This document shows positions 7,977 through 21,096 of a stretch of 64,000 nt of DNA, piece by piece; the first letter of the stretch is position 1; every line of letters starts with the position of its first letter. Source of the stretch: Actinomycetes bacterium (GTDB taxonomy: Bacteria > Actinomycetota > Acidimicrobiia > Acidimicrobiales > RAAP-2); assembly GCA_021785695.1 (NCBI GenBank), contig JAJYEQ010000002.1, positions 33,465 through 97,464 on the forward strand. The letters run 5' to 3'. The position numbers were made by a program, and so were the translations under genes. Below the pieces are notes generated by a model. That model saw only the letters and a program-made list of their open reading frames with translations. It searched no databases and was not told the DNA's origin.

Positions 7977-8827
7977 ACGTCCAGGAACCGGCGGATCGCC
8001 AGCCCCGAGCCGACCGATCCGATCAGGACCCCGACGATCAGCACAACGGCGTTCGTGCCCATCAAGGCACCGGTGGACAAGACGAACTCGTTGTGCAGCG
8101 GATACCACGTGTGCAGGGCCGTGACCGCGCCGATGGCCACGACCGAGCCGAGCAGTCCCTGGATGAACCCCTCGGTCATGTAGGGGATCCGGATGAACCA
8201 GTTCGTCGCCCCAACGAGCTTCATCACCGACACCTCGCGCCGCCGGGCGAAGATCGCCATGCGGATGGTGTTCAAGATCAGGACGGTGGCCGAGAGCAGC
8301 AGCACGGCGGCCAGCACCAGGAACACGATCTGCAGGATCCGGATTGCCCGGTTCATCTCCCGGATCTGCTGCTCGGGAGCGGTCACCTTGTAGACACCGG
8401 GCTGGTTGGCGAACGTCGACTCGACGACGAAGGCGTTGGACGGCACGGTCGGGACGCAGCGAAACGACGAGGGGACGTCACTGACCTTGAGGACCGACCA
8501 CTCGACGGTGGGGAGGATCCTCTTGGCCTCCTGGTAGTCCTGGGCCTGCGAGTAGTAGACGCAGTTCTTCACGATGGGCAGGCTCTCGAGCTGCGAGCGC
8601 ACGTTGCCCAGCTCGCTGCCGGTCGCCGTGGGCTCCATCCACACCGTGACCCGCGTGCCCTGCTGCCACTGGGCCGAGGCCTGGGCCGCGCTCTGCTTGA
8701 GCAGCAGCGCCGCGCCAACCAGGGACAGGGATACCGCGACGGTGAGCACGGCCGCGATCGTCATCAGGCGGTTGCGCCACAGGTTGCTCAGTGTCTCGCG
8801 GATGGCGTAGCGAAGGTAGACCCGCAT
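7973..8827 (-). CDS. ftsX: Cell division protein FtsX
   Basis: 284 residues from ATG 8827, which overlaps the ftsE stop (TGATG). FtsX is the membrane half of FtsEX, a type VII ABC protein that activates peptidoglycan hydrolases at the septum. A first transmembrane helix (about 22-44) is followed by a roughly 130-residue extracellular loop and three more helices (about 165-190, 215-240, 255-275), the standard four-helix layout. The extracellular domain has two cysteines (in KNCVYY and FRCVPT) as in other actinobacterial FtsX. In mycobacteria FtsX recruits the NlpC/P60 hydrolase RipC; a candidate partner is encoded at 55.0 kb. Confidence 0.95.
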   Translation of the reverse strand: MRVYLRYAIRETLSNLWRNRLMTIAAVLTVAVSLSLVGAALLLKQSAAQASAQWQQGTRVTVWMEPTATGSELGNVRSQLESLPIVKNCVYYSQAQDYQEAKRILPTVEWSVLKVSDVPSSFRCVPTVPSNAFVVESTFANQPGVYKVTAPEQQIREMNRAIRILQIVFLVLAAVLLLSATVLILNTIRMAIFARRREVSVMKLVGATNWFIRIPYMTEGFIQGLLGSVVAIGAVTALHTWYPLHNEFVLSTGALMGTNAVVLIVGVLIGSVGSGLAIRRFLDV

Positions 8828-9528
8828 CACCGGCCTCCGATGGGCTCATCGATCCCGTAGACGCCCCGCACCTGGTCGCGCACGATCTCGCCGTGGTCGA
8901 GCTCGATGACCCGCCGCCGCATGCGGTCCACCAGCGCCTTGTCGTGGGTGGCCATCACCACCGTGGTCCCGGTGCGGTTGATCCGCTCCAGCAGCGCCAT
9001 GATGGACTCGGAGTTGGAGGGGTCCAGGTTGCCCGTCGGCTCGTCGGCCAGCAGGATCAGGGGACGGTTGACGAAGGCCCGGGCGATGGCGACGCGCTGC
9101 TGCTCGCCTCCGGAGAGCTCGCTCGGCCGGTTGCCCGCCTTGTCGGTCAGGCCCACCAGCTCGAGGATCTGGGGCACCTGCGAGTCGATCGTGGTGCGGG
9201 GCCGCCCGATGACCTCGAGGGCGAAGGCCACGTTCTCGAAGACGGTCTTGTTGGGCAGCAGGCGAAAGTCCTGGAAGATACAGCCGATGTTGCGCCGCAG
9301 GTAGGGAACGCGCCACGACGACACCTTGGAGACGTCACGGCCCGCCTCGAGGATCCTCCCTCGATCGGGCAGCTCCTCGCGCAGCAGCAGGCGCAAGAAG
9401 GTGGTCTTGCCCGATCCTGAGGCCCCGACGAGGAAGACGAACTCCCCCTTGTCGATGTTCAGCGACACGTCGCGCAGGGCCACGGTCCCGTTCTTGTAGG
9501 TCTTCGAGACGTGCTCGAAGCGGATCAC
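8827..9528 (-). CDS. ftsE: Cell division ATP-binding protein FtsE
   Basis: 233 residues from GTG 9528, chosen because the protein then begins [14 protein letters not shown] like other FtsE and a GAGGGGG ribosome binding site lies 7 bases upstream; longer in-frame extension would be low-complexity and non-homologous. Walker [10 protein letters not shown], signature [14 protein letters not shown], Walker [14 protein letters not shown] and the H-loop ATHD are intact. FtsE hydrolyses ATP to drive conformational change in FtsX. It lies in the secA-prfB-ftsE-ftsX string. Confidence 0.95.
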   Translation of the reverse strand: MIRFEHVSKTYKNGTVALRDVSLNIDKGEFVFLVGASGSGKTTFLRLLLREELPDRGRILEAGRDVSKVSSWRVPYLRRNIGCIFQDFRLLPNKTVFENVAFALEVIGRPRTTIDSQVPQILELVGLTDKAGNRPSELSGGEQQRVAIARAFVNRPLILLADEPTGNLDPSNSESIMALLERINRTGTTVVMATHDKALVDRMRRRVIELDHGEIVRDQVRGVYGIDEPIGGR

Positions 9529-9619
9529 GACTGCACCCCCTCGGGTCGACCTCGACGGCCCGTCTGGCGACGGAACGGGGACCAGCCTACCGGACGGTGC
9601 GGCTGGCCAGCGCCCCGGC

Positions 9620-10745
9620 TCACCGGCGCGTCCGCTGGCGGCGCAGCTCGGCCTCCATGAACGCGTCGATGTCGCCATCCAAGACGGCGTCCACGTTGCC
9701 GGTCTCGACCTCGGTGCGGTGGTCCTTGACCAGCTGGTACGGCGCCTGCACGTAGGAGCGGATCTGGGATCCCCACGCGTTGTCGGCCCGCTCGCCGGTC
9801 AGGGTGTCCATCGCGGCCTGGCGCTCAGCCCGGGCGCGCTCGGCCAGCTTGGCCACCAGGATCTGCATCGCCCGGGCCCGGTTCTGGTGCTGGCTGCGCT
9901 CGTTCTGGCAGCTGACCACCAGGCCGGTGGGCAGGTGCGTGATGCGGATCGCCGAGTCCGTCTTGTTGACGTGCTGGCCCCCGGCCCCCGACGAGCGGTA
10001 CGTGTCGATGCGCAGGTCGCGCTCGTCGATCTCCACCTCGTGGGAGTCGTCGGGCAGCAGCGGCGTGACCTCCAGGCTGGCGAAGCTCGTCTGGCGCCGA
10101 GCCTGGGAGTCGAAGGGGCTGATGCGCACCAGCCGGTGCACGCCCCGCTCGGCGGAGAGCCAGCCGTAGGCGAAGGGTCCCTTGACGATGATGGTCGCCG
10201 AGAGCAAACCGGCCTCCTGGCCCTCGGTCACCTCGTCGATCTCGACGCCGAACCCTCGACGCTCGGCCCAGCGCACGTACATGCGCAGCAGCATCTCGGT
10301 CCAGTCCTGGGCGTCGGTGCCGCCCGCCCCGGCGTGGAGCTCGGCGATGGCGTCGTTCTCGTCGTAGGGACCGCTGAGGAGGCTCTGGGTCTCCAGGGCG
10401 GTGAGGTCCGCCTCGAGGCGACCGATCGCCTCGCCCAGCTCGTCGAGCAGTGACCAGTCAGCCCCGCCGTCGGCCAGGGCCTGGCCGGAGAACTCGGCCA
10501 GGACGGCACAGTCGTCGAGGGCTCGGCGCAGGCCGTCGAAGGACTCGAGTTGGCTGCTCAGGCGCCCGAGCTCCGTGGTCACCTCGCGCGCGTGATCGAC
10601 GTCGCCCCACAGGTCGGGCGACGCCGCCTCCTGGCTCAGCTGGGCTGCTCGCTCGCGGTGCTCCTCGACGTGCAGGTAGTGCGCGGCCGCCCCCCAGCGG
10701 CGCTCGAGCTCGTCGAGGGTCGCCAGCGCCTCCCGCTGCGCCGCC

Positions 10746-10765
<20 letters not shown>
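9620..10765 (-). CDS. prfB: Peptide chain release factor 2
   Basis: 381 residues. RF2 recognises UGA and UAA: the tripeptide SPF is present in VRISPFDSQ, and the peptidyl-tRNA hydrolysis motif GGQ is in [13 protein letters not shown]. The frame is open from ATG 10765 to the stop, so there is no programmed +1 frameshift of the kind that autoregulates many bacterial RF2 genes. The start overlaps the end of secA by 20 bases. The usual smpB does not follow ftsX here. Confidence 0.97.
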
Positions 10766-13430
<2,665 letters not shown>

Positions 13431-13440
13431 GTCGTGCATC

Positions 13441-13446
13441 ACCCTA
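13441..13446 (-). promoter_or_regulatory. Candidate -10 element TAGGGT of secA
   Basis: TAGGGT on the minus strand ends 10 bases before ATG 13430 and only 1 base before ATG 13439, which favours the downstream ATG with a 0-3 base leader. Confidence 0.45.
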
Positions 13447-13581
13447 CCGGTCGGGCGGACGGTCTTGAGGGGCTGCGGCCGTCTGACCTGGTCTTTGACC
13501 CCACACCTGCCTGCAGCGACGTCCGCGGGCCCCGCCGGCAGCCATAGCTCTCCGGCGATCCCGGCCCGCACTCTGCCGGCT

Positions 13582-13610
13582 CCCACCGGTGTCCTCGTGA
13601 CACCGGTGGG
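13582..13610. terminator. Perfect 12-bp hairpin between the rhamnosyltransferase gene and secA
   Basis: CCCACCGGTGTC (13582-13593), loop CTCGT, GACACCGGTGGG (13599-13610). It is the strongest hairpin in the roughly 300-base gap 13431-13729. No T-run follows on either strand, as is common for actinobacterial terminators. It most likely ends the birA-rfbD-rhamnosyltransferase transcript before the secA promoter. Each arm also contains the palindrome CACCGGTG, so a protein-binding site is an alternative. The rest of the gap shows nothing I recognise. Confidence 0.6.
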
Positions 13611-13729
13611 GCAGGACTTACTTCTAAACCGCGCCATGCTCAGCGTCCCAGAGACGCCTTACGTGGGTCGTTTCGCCCGCGGCTGGCCTCGACTTGCAAC
13701 CACAGAACCGTCCGCAGCCCCGCCGCAGT

Positions 13730-14572
13730 CTACGCCCGCCGGCCCAGTCGCAGCCGGCGCACGGCCAAGATGGCCACCAGGCGCAGCCCCAGCACGGCCG
13801 CGGCCAGGGGAACCGCCGCGCGGCGCCAGCCCCGCGCCGCGTGCGCCTCGAAGCGCAGCGCGCTGGCGTGGTGGGCGATGACCATGGCGGTGGCCGCGTG
13901 GCGCCGCGACACCCCCTCGACGTGCGTCACCACCGCGTCGGGCGCGGCCACCACGGACCAGCCGGCCTGGCGCACCCGCCAGCACAGGTCCATGTCCTCG
14001 GCGAACATGAAGAATCGCTCGTCGAAGCCGCCCACGGCCTCGAAGGCGGCGCGGCGCACCAGCAGGCAGGCCCCCGACACCCAGTCGACGCTCCCGTCCT
14101 CGCGCGGCGAGCGGTAGCGGCGCGTGAAGGGGTTGGTGGGCCACCACGACCCGAGCACCGCGTGCGCCGCGGCCAGCAGGGGGCTGGGAAACACCCGGTG
14201 CGCGGGGTAGGTGCTGCCATCGGGTCGCTGGATCGTGGGGCCGACGATCCCGACGCGCTCGTCGGCGTCCAGGTGCCTCTGGAGCGCGGCGAGGGTTCCC
14301 GGGTGGATCTCCACGTCGGGATTGAGGATCAGGACGGGCACGTCGCCTTGACCGAGGGCGGCCACGCCCCGGTTGGCACCGGCGCCGTAGCCCAGGTTGA
14401 ACCCCGGCTCCACGACCGTCGTCGCGGCCTCGACGTAGGGCCGCGACGTCCCCGCGGCGGCGTTGTCGACGACGACGACACGCTCGACGCCCTCGGCCCG
14501 CAGTGACGCCAGGCAGGACCGGAGGGTGTCACCCGACCGGTAGTCGACGATGACGGCGGCGACCGGGCTCAC
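13730..14572 (-). CDS. Family 2 glycosyltransferase, probable rhamnosyltransferase (WbbL-like)
   Basis: 280 residues from GTG 14572, which overlaps the rfbD stop as GTGA. It begins with the GT2 strand VAAVIVDYRSGDTL, has a nucleotide/metal region (NPDVEI), the motif WVSGACLLVRRAAFEAVGGFDE and EDMDLCWRVRQAGW typical of the WbbL family, then HVEGVSRR. The C-terminus is basic and hydrophobic and may touch the membrane. WbbL adds rhamnose to GlcNAc-PP-polyprenol to form the arabinogalactan-peptidoglycan linker in mycobacteria. The immediate partner rfbD makes dTDP-rhamnose, which supports a rhamnosyl donor. The acceptor in this organism is unknown. Confidence 0.8.
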   Translation of the reverse strand: MSPVAAVIVDYRSGDTLRSCLASLRAEGVERVVVVDNAAAGTSRPYVEAATTVVEPGFNLGYGAGANRGVAALGQGDVPVLILNPDVEIHPGTLAALQRHLDADERVGIVGPTIQRPDGSTYPAHRVFPSPLLAAAHAVLGSWWPTNPFTRRYRSPREDGSVDWVSGACLLVRRAAFEAVGGFDERFFMFAEDMDLCWRVRQAGWSVVAAPDAVVTHVEGVSRRHAATAMVIAHHASALRFEAHAARGWRRAAVPLAAAVLGLRLVAILAVRRLRLGRRA

Positions 14573-15486
14573 GGCGTGACCGCCGTCCAGGCGCCGAGGA
14601 GCCGGTCCACACCCTCGGTCCACGGCGGCAGGCCGGCCCAGCGCGCCTGCCACCTTCCGGTGTCCAGGTCGCTGCGGGTCGGGCGCGGCGCCAGGGGAGG
14701 CGGCTCGAGCTCGGCGGTGGTGATGGCGGTGGCGAAGCCGTCGTCGAGCCCGAACCACCCACCGACGAAGCGCGCCAGCTCGTACCACGTCAGGGACCCG
14801 GCGTTGGCGACGTGCCAGAGCCCGCCGGGCCGCTCCCGAATCAGTGTCACCAGGGCGCGCGCCAGGTCCGCGGCCACGGTGACGGTCCCGCGCTGGTCGT
14901 CCACGAAGCGCACCGGCTGGCCGGCGCGGGCCCGCTGGGCGATCACGTGGACCACGCTGCGCCCCCGCACCCCCATCACCCACGACGTGCGCACCACGGT
15001 GTCGCTGGGACGGCAGCGCCGCTCGCCCAGCCATTTCGAGATGCCGTAGACGCTCCGGGGATGCGGGGCGTCGGTCTCGACGTAGGCCCGCGTCGACTGG
15101 CCGTCGAAGACGTAGTCGGTCGAGACGGCGATCAGGTGGGCACCAGCGGCGGCACAGGCGTCGCTGAGATGTCCGGTGCCGTCCGCGTTGACGGCCAGGC
15201 AGGTGGCGACGTCGCGCTCGGCCCGGTCCACGGCGGTGTACGCGGCGAGGTGGACCACCACGTCGGGGGCGCGGGACGCAATCGTCGCGGCGACCTGGTC
15301 GCGGTCGCGGACGTCGAGGTCCTGGTGGGTGAGGGCCACCACGGTGAACTCGTCGCGCCCCACCGGGCGTGCGTCGGGCTGGAAGCCGGTGTCCTGGCCG
15401 GGGACCACGGTGCCGGCGAGCATGTCCACCAGATCGCGCCCCACCTGGCCGCCGGCCCCGGTGACCACGACGCGCGTGGGCCTCAC
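14569..15486 (-). CDS. rfbD: dTDP-4-dehydrorhamnose reductase
   Basis: 305 residues from GTG 15486, translationally coupled to the birA stop by a GTGA overlap. It reduces dTDP-4-dehydro-L-rhamnose to dTDP-L-rhamnose with NAD(P)H. The N-terminal Rossmann motif is VVVTGAGGQVGRDL. The short-chain reductase-like catalytic set STDYVFDG and YGISKWLGER (Tyr-x3-Lys) is present, and the C-terminal part has the RPTRSDLDTG signature of RmlD proteins. Also called rmlD. Other rhamnose genes (rmlA, B, C) are not in the window. Confidence 0.9.
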   Translation of the reverse strand: MRPTRVVVTGAGGQVGRDLVDMLAGTVVPGQDTGFQPDARPVGRDEFTVVALTHQDLDVRDRDQVAATIASRAPDVVVHLAAYTAVDRAERDVATCLAVNADGTGHLSDACAAAGAHLIAVSTDYVFDGQSTRAYVETDAPHPRSVYGISKWLGERRCRPSDTVVRTSWVMGVRGRSVVHVIAQRARAGQPVRFVDDQRGTVTVAADLARALVTLIRERPGGLWHVANAGSLTWYELARFVGGWFGLDDGFATAITTAELEPPPLAPRPTRSDLDTGRWQARWAGLPPWTEGVDRLLGAWTAVTP

Positions 15487-16220
15487 GAGCCGTCCGCCCA
15501 CCGCACGTGGGTCACGTCCCCCGCGGCCAGCACCCGGACCCCATCACCGGTGTCGACTCGCAGACGCCCCTCCTCGTCGACGCCGACGGCGCGCCCGACG
15601 AGGTCCTGATCGGCCAGGACCACGCGGACGTCGCGCCCGATCGTGGCCAAGGCGCGCTCGTACTGGGCCCGCAGGAGGTCACGTCCCTCCCCGTCGTCCA
15701 GCGCCGCCCGGCGCTGCTCGACGCCCTCGAAGAGGAGGTCGCACACCGCGACGGGCTCCAAGGTCACGCCCGCACAGTGGCGCACGTCCGTCGCGCCCAC
15801 CCCCGCCGGATGGGCCGTCAGGTTGACCCCTAGCCCGACGACGACGCCGACCGGGTCGGCCCCGACGAGCTGGGCCAGCACACCGCCCACCTTCTCGTCT
15901 CCGACCAGGAGGTCATTGGGCCACTTGAGGGACGGGCGCACACCCGCCAGCCGCGCCAGGGCGTCACGCGCGGCCAGGGACACGACGGCGGTGGACCACG
16001 CCACGCCCGCCAGGCTGGCCGGGCGTAGCAGCACCGAGACCAGGAGGGCGCTGCCGGGCTGCTCCTCCCAGGACCGCCCCAGGCGGCCCCGACCCTCGGT
16101 CTGGTGGTAGGTCAGGACGGCGCGCCCTTCCGGGGCGCCCCGGCGAGCCTCCGCGGCCAGCCACGCGTTGGTCGATCCCAGGGACTCCACGATCTCCAGG
16201 CGCCAGGTGATCGATGCCAT
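15483..16220 (-). CDS. birA: Biotin--[acetyl-CoA-carboxylase] ligase
   Basis: 245 residues. It activates biotin as biotinyl-5'-AMP and attaches it to the lysine of biotin carboxyl carrier domains. The biotinyl-AMP loop GRGRLGRSW and SLKWPNDLLVGDEKVGGVL are intact, with a C-terminal SH3-like domain. There is no N-terminal DNA-binding domain, so it is a monofunctional ligase, not a repressor. It is divergent from the gene for a biotin carboxylase/carrier protein, its likely substrate, with starts 63 bases apart. Confidence 0.95.
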   Translation of the reverse strand: MASITWRLEIVESLGSTNAWLAAEARRGAPEGRAVLTYHQTEGRGRLGRSWEEQPGSALLVSVLLRPASLAGVAWSTAVVSLAARDALARLAGVRPSLKWPNDLLVGDEKVGGVLAQLVGADPVGVVVGLGVNLTAHPAGVGATDVRHCAGVTLEPVAVCDLLFEGVEQRRAALDDGEGRDLLRAQYERALATIGRDVRVVLADQDLVGRAVGVDEEGRLRVDTGDGVRVLAAGDVTHVRWADGS

Positions 16221-16226
16221 GGTTCG

Positions 16227-16232
16227 ACTCTA
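16227..16232 (-). promoter_or_regulatory. -10 element TAGAGT of birA (leaderless layout)
   Basis: TAGAGT ends 6 bases before ATG 16220 and there is no ribosome binding site, giving a predicted leaderless mRNA for birA-rfbD-rhamnosyltransferase. Confidence 0.6.
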
Positions 16233-16282
16233 CGATCCGGGGGCCAGTGGTAGAACTAAACGATGCTGGGACGGAGGATCGG

Positions 16283-18028
16283 GTGCTGAACAAGGTCGTC
16301 ATCGCCAACCGGGGCGAGATCGCCGTCCGCGTGGCGCGGACCTGCCGCGAGATGGGGATCGCCACCGTGGCCGTGTACTCCGACCTGGACCGCGACGCCC
16401 TGCACGTGCGGCTGGCTGACGAGGCGTACGCCCTGGGAGGCGCCACGGCGGCCGAGAGCTATCTCAACACCGAGGCCATCCTCGCCATCATCGAGCGCAG
16501 CGGCGCCGATGGCGTCCACCCGGGCTACGGGTTCTTCTCGGAGAACACCGACTTCGCCCGCGCCATCACGCAGCGGGGCGTGACCTTCATCGGGCCGCCC
16601 CCCGAGGCGATCGAGGTCATGGGCGACAAGATCTCGTCGCGCCTGGCGGCCGAGCGCGCCGGCGTGGCCGGCGTCCCGGGTCGCAGCCAGGTCCTGGTGT
16701 CACCCGACGAGGTCGTGGAGTTCGGCGAGGCCCACGGATGGCCGGTGGCCATCAAGGCGGCCTACGGCGGTGGCGGGCGCGGCATGCGCGTCGTCGCGGG
16801 GCGGGACCAGGCCGCCGAGGCGCTCGAGAGCGCCCAGCGCGAGGCCCAGAGCTACTTCGGACGTCCCGAGTGCTACCTCGAGCGCTACCTGACGTGGCCA
16901 CGGCACATCGAGATGCAGGTTCTGGCCGACGGCCACGGCCACACGCTCTGGCTCGGGGAGCGTGACTGCTCCTCGCAGCGCCGCCACCAGAAGCTCATCG
17001 AGGAGTCCCCGGCCGCCAACTTCCCCGACGAGGTCCGCCAGGCCATGGGTGAGGCGGCGGTGCGCGTCTCGGAGGCCTGCGGCTACGTCAACGCGGGCAC
17101 CGTGGAGTTCCTGTACCAAGACGGCGAGTTCTACTTCCTGGAGATGAACACCCGCCTCCAGGTCGAGCACCCGGTGACCGAGCTGGTGACCGGGCTCGAC
17201 CTCGTCGAGTGGCAGCTGCGCATCGCCAGCGGCGAGTCCCTGCCCTTCACCCAAGACGGCATCCACCGCTCGGGCCACGCCATCGAGGTGCGGATCAACG
17301 CCGAGGATCCAGCGGGCGGGCGCTTCATCCCCTCGCCGGGCACGATCACGACCTTCACCGCGCCCGCCGGGCCCGGCGTCCGCCTCGACGCCGGCTACGG
17401 CCCGGGCGACGAGGTGTCCCAGTACTACGACAACCTGATCGCCAAGCTCGTGGTCTGGGCGCCGGACCGGGAGCGCGCCCGCCGGCGCCTGCTGCGCGCT
17501 ATCGAGGAGACCGACATCCGGGGAGTTGCCACGACCCTGCCCGCCGATGTGGTCATCGTGTCCGACCCGGCCTTCATCGCCGGGACGCACTCGACCAAGT
17601 GGGTGGAAGAGAGCCTCGACTTCTCGGGCATCACCGCGGCGGCCAGCGGCCCGGCACCCGACGATCCCCGGGTCCGCCGCGACGTGGTCGCCGAGGTCGA
17701 CGGGCGCCGCGTCAGCGTGGCGCTGTGGCTGGACGGCACGTTCGCGAGCGCACCGGCCGCCGCCACTCCCGCCCGGGCCCGGCGCGGACATCCCTCCAAC
17801 GTCGTGGGCAGCGGGTCGGGCACGGTCCGGGTGCCCATGCAGGGCACGATCGTCAAGGTGGCCGTCCAGGTCGACCAGGAGGTCCGCGCCGGTGACACGA
17901 TCGTGGTCCTCGAGGCCATGAAGATGGAGAACGCGGTCACCTCCGAGCGCGATGGCGTCGTCACCTCCCTCTCGGTCCAGCCCGGGGACGCGGTGAGCGC
18001 CGGCGACGTGGTCGCGCAGGTGGAATGA
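16283..18028 (+). CDS. Acyl-CoA carboxylase alpha subunit (biotin carboxylase plus carrier domain)
   Basis: 581 residues from GTG 16283, preceded by GGAGG at 16273-16277. It opens with VLNKVVIANRGEIAVRVARTC, then the ATP-grasp segment GGGGRGMRVV and LQVEHPVTELVTG typical of biotin carboxylase (about 1-450). The C-terminal biotin carrier domain carries EAMKMENAV with the biotinylated lysine at residue 547. It carboxylates biotin for an acetyl- or propionyl-CoA carboxylase; the partner carboxyltransferase beta subunit is not in this window. Propionyl-CoA carboxylation would supply methylmalonyl-CoA for the mutase encoded nearby. The downstream gene overlaps by ATGA. Confidence 0.92.
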   Translation: MLNKVVIANRGEIAVRVARTCREMGIATVAVYSDLDRDALHVRLADEAYALGGATAAESYLNTEAILAIIERSGADGVHPGYGFFSENTDFARAITQRGVTFIGPPPEAIEVMGDKISSRLAAERAGVAGVPGRSQVLVSPDEVVEFGEAHGWPVAIKAAYGGGGRGMRVVAGRDQAAEALESAQREAQSYFGRPECYLERYLTWPRHIEMQVLADGHGHTLWLGERDCSSQRRHQKLIEESPAANFPDEVRQAMGEAAVRVSEACGYVNAGTVEFLYQDGEFYFLEMNTRLQVEHPVTELVTGLDLVEWQLRIASGESLPFTQDGIHRSGHAIEVRINAEDPAGGRFIPSPGTITTFTAPAGPGVRLDAGYGPGDEVSQYYDNLIAKLVVWAPDRERARRRLLRAIEETDIRGVATTLPADVVIVSDPAFIAGTHSTKWVEESLDFSGITAAASGPAPDDPRVRRDVVAEVDGRRVSVALWLDGTFASAPAAATPARARRGHPSNVVGSGSGTVRVPMQGTIVKVAVQVDQEVRAGDTIVVLEAMKMENAVTSERDGVVTSLSVQPGDAVSAGDVVAQVE

Positions 18029-19182
18029 GCGCCCGCGAGGATGCCGCCGCCGCGATCCGCGACGCCCAGGCCCAGCTGGTCGACCTGAGTCGCTTCGTCC
18101 ACGCGCACCCCGAGTTGGGCTACCAGGAGTACGAGAGCGCCGCGGCCGTGGCGTCCCTGGCCGAGGGCTTCGGCTTCGCCGTCGAGCGCGGGGCCGCCGG
18201 ACTCCCCACGGCCTTTCGGGCGCGCTTTGGCACCGGCCGCCTCCACGTGGCGCTGTGCGCCGAGTACGACGCCCTGCCCGCGGTGGGCCACGCCTGCGGC
18301 CACAACATCATCGCTGCCGCCTCGCTCGGGGCGGCCCTGGGCTTGGCTCGCGTCGCCGGAGAGCTGGACCTGACCGTCGACCTGCTGGGAACGCCCTCGG
18401 AGGAGGGCGGCGGGGGCAAGATTGACCTCCTCGAAGCGGGCTACTTCGACGGCGTCCACCTGGCGATGATGGTGCACCCCTGGCCCGAGGACCGACTCGA
18501 CGCGGCGTGCCTGGCCGTCGACCACCTCGAGGTGACCTACGTGGGCCGCGAGGCCCACGCGTCGGCCGCGCCCTGGGAGGGCATCAACGCGCTCGACGCG
18601 CTGACCATCGCCCAGGTGGCGCTCGGCCTGCTGCGCCAGCAGCTGCCGCCGGGTGACCAGGTCCACGGCTACGTCCTCGCGGGTGGCAGCGCCGCCAACA
18701 TCATCCCGGCGCGCGCCGTCGCCCAGTTCATGTGCCGCTCGGTCAGCGCCGAGAGACTCGATGCACTGCGCGGCCGGGTCGACGCGTGCCTCCGGGCCGG
18801 AGCCCTGGCCACGGGTGCGACGCTCGACGTGCGCACGGTGGGCCACCGCTTCTCCCACATGGCCAGCGACCCGGAGATCCTGGCCCACTACCGTCGCGCC
18901 GCCGAGTCCCAGGGCCGCACCTTCGCGCTCGATGACGCCGGGGCCCCCCGACCCACGTTGTCCACGGACATGGCCAACGTCTCCCTGGCGGTGCCCGCGA
19001 TCCACCCGCTCATCGGCCTCGAGACACACGGGGCGGTCAACCACCAGCCCGCGTTCGCCGCGGCATGCCTCGGTCCCGACGCCGAGCGGGCGATCCTGGA
19101 CGGGGCGATCGCCCTGGCCGCGACGGCCATTGCGGTGGCCCTCGACGCGCCGCTGCGCCAGAGACTGGAGGTGGCCTCATGA
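18025..19182 (+). CDS. M20-family metallo-amidohydrolase (AbgB-like)
   Basis: 385 residues, start ATG overlapping the carboxylase stop as ATGA. Peptidase M20D features: metal-binding GHACGHN near residue 92, GTPSEEGGGGK with the catalytic/metal Glu pair, a dimerisation lid domain (about 165-280, AHASAAPWEGINALDA) and a C-terminal His near GLETHGAVNHQPAF. Homologues cleave small amides, e.g. p-aminobenzoyl-glutamate or N-acylated amino acids, in the cytoplasm. The substrate is unknown, and co-transcription with a biotin carboxylase gives no obvious clue. Confidence 0.85.
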   Translation: MSAREDAAAAIRDAQAQLVDLSRFVHAHPELGYQEYESAAAVASLAEGFGFAVERGAAGLPTAFRARFGTGRLHVALCAEYDALPAVGHACGHNIIAAASLGAALGLARVAGELDLTVDLLGTPSEEGGGGKIDLLEAGYFDGVHLAMMVHPWPEDRLDAACLAVDHLEVTYVGREAHASAAPWEGINALDALTIAQVALGLLRQQLPPGDQVHGYVLAGGSAANIIPARAVAQFMCRSVSAERLDALRGRVDACLRAGALATGATLDVRTVGHRFSHMASDPEILAHYRRAAESQGRTFALDDAGAPRPTLSTDMANVSLAVPAIHPLIGLETHGAVNHQPAFAAACLGPDAERAILDGAIALAATAIAVALDAPLRQRLEVAS

Positions 19183-19472
19183 TCATCGAGCACGCCCTAC
19201 TGCGCGTCGGGGAGGACCGCGGCGACGCGTTCGCCGCCGCGGTGCGCGCCGCCTTCCCCCTCATCGAGTCGGCCCCGGGCTGCCACGGCGCCGAGGTGCG
19301 CGTCCAGCACGAGGACCCGTCGATCTACCTGCTCATCGTGCAGTGGGACTCGGTCCAGGCCCACCAGGCCTTCCGCGCGTCCGCGCTCTACGAGCGCTGG
19401 CGGGCGGCGACCCACCACTTCTACGCGGCGCCCCCCGAGGTCACCCACTTCCTGGCCCCCCTGGCGCGCTGA
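19179..19472 (+). CDS. Antibiotic biosynthesis monooxygenase-domain (ABM) small protein
   Basis: 97 residues starting with the ATG of an ATGA overlap, with GGAGG at 19167-19171. The sequence MIIEHALLRVGEDRGDAF, the PGCHGAEV turn and the C-terminal TSALYERW-like HQAFRASALYERW and HHFY segments fit the dimeric alpha/beta ABM fold (YgiN/heme-degrading-like). Such proteins act on quinones, heme or polyketides, or have unknown roles. Third gene of a coupled unit with the carboxylase alpha subunit. It ends 2 bases from the convergent mutase gene. Confidence 0.75.
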   Translation: MIIEHALLRVGEDRGDAFAAAVRAAFPLIESAPGCHGAEVRVQHEDPSIYLLIVQWDSVQAHQAFRASALYERWRAATHHFYAAPPEVTHFLAPLAR

Positions 19473-19474
19473 GG

Positions 19475-21055
<1,581 letters not shown>

Positions 21056-21062
21056 GAACCTT

Positions 21063-21068
21063 AGATTA
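21063..21068 (-). promoter_or_regulatory. -10 element TAATCT of the mutase gene (leaderless layout)
   Basis: TAATCT ends 7 bases before GTG 21055. This rules out the much longer in-frame extension toward 21193, which lies inside the neighbouring gene. Confidence 0.6.
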
Positions 21069-21096
21069 CGGGAAAGTGCTGGGTGCCCGGGGCGGG

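Noticed and set aside
5565..8108. Very long minus-strand open frame (847 codons) opposite dxs and msrB
   Set aside because: It is the antisense of two genes with intact motifs. High G+C removes stop codons from the complementary frame, and its translation is low-complexity with no family resemblance.
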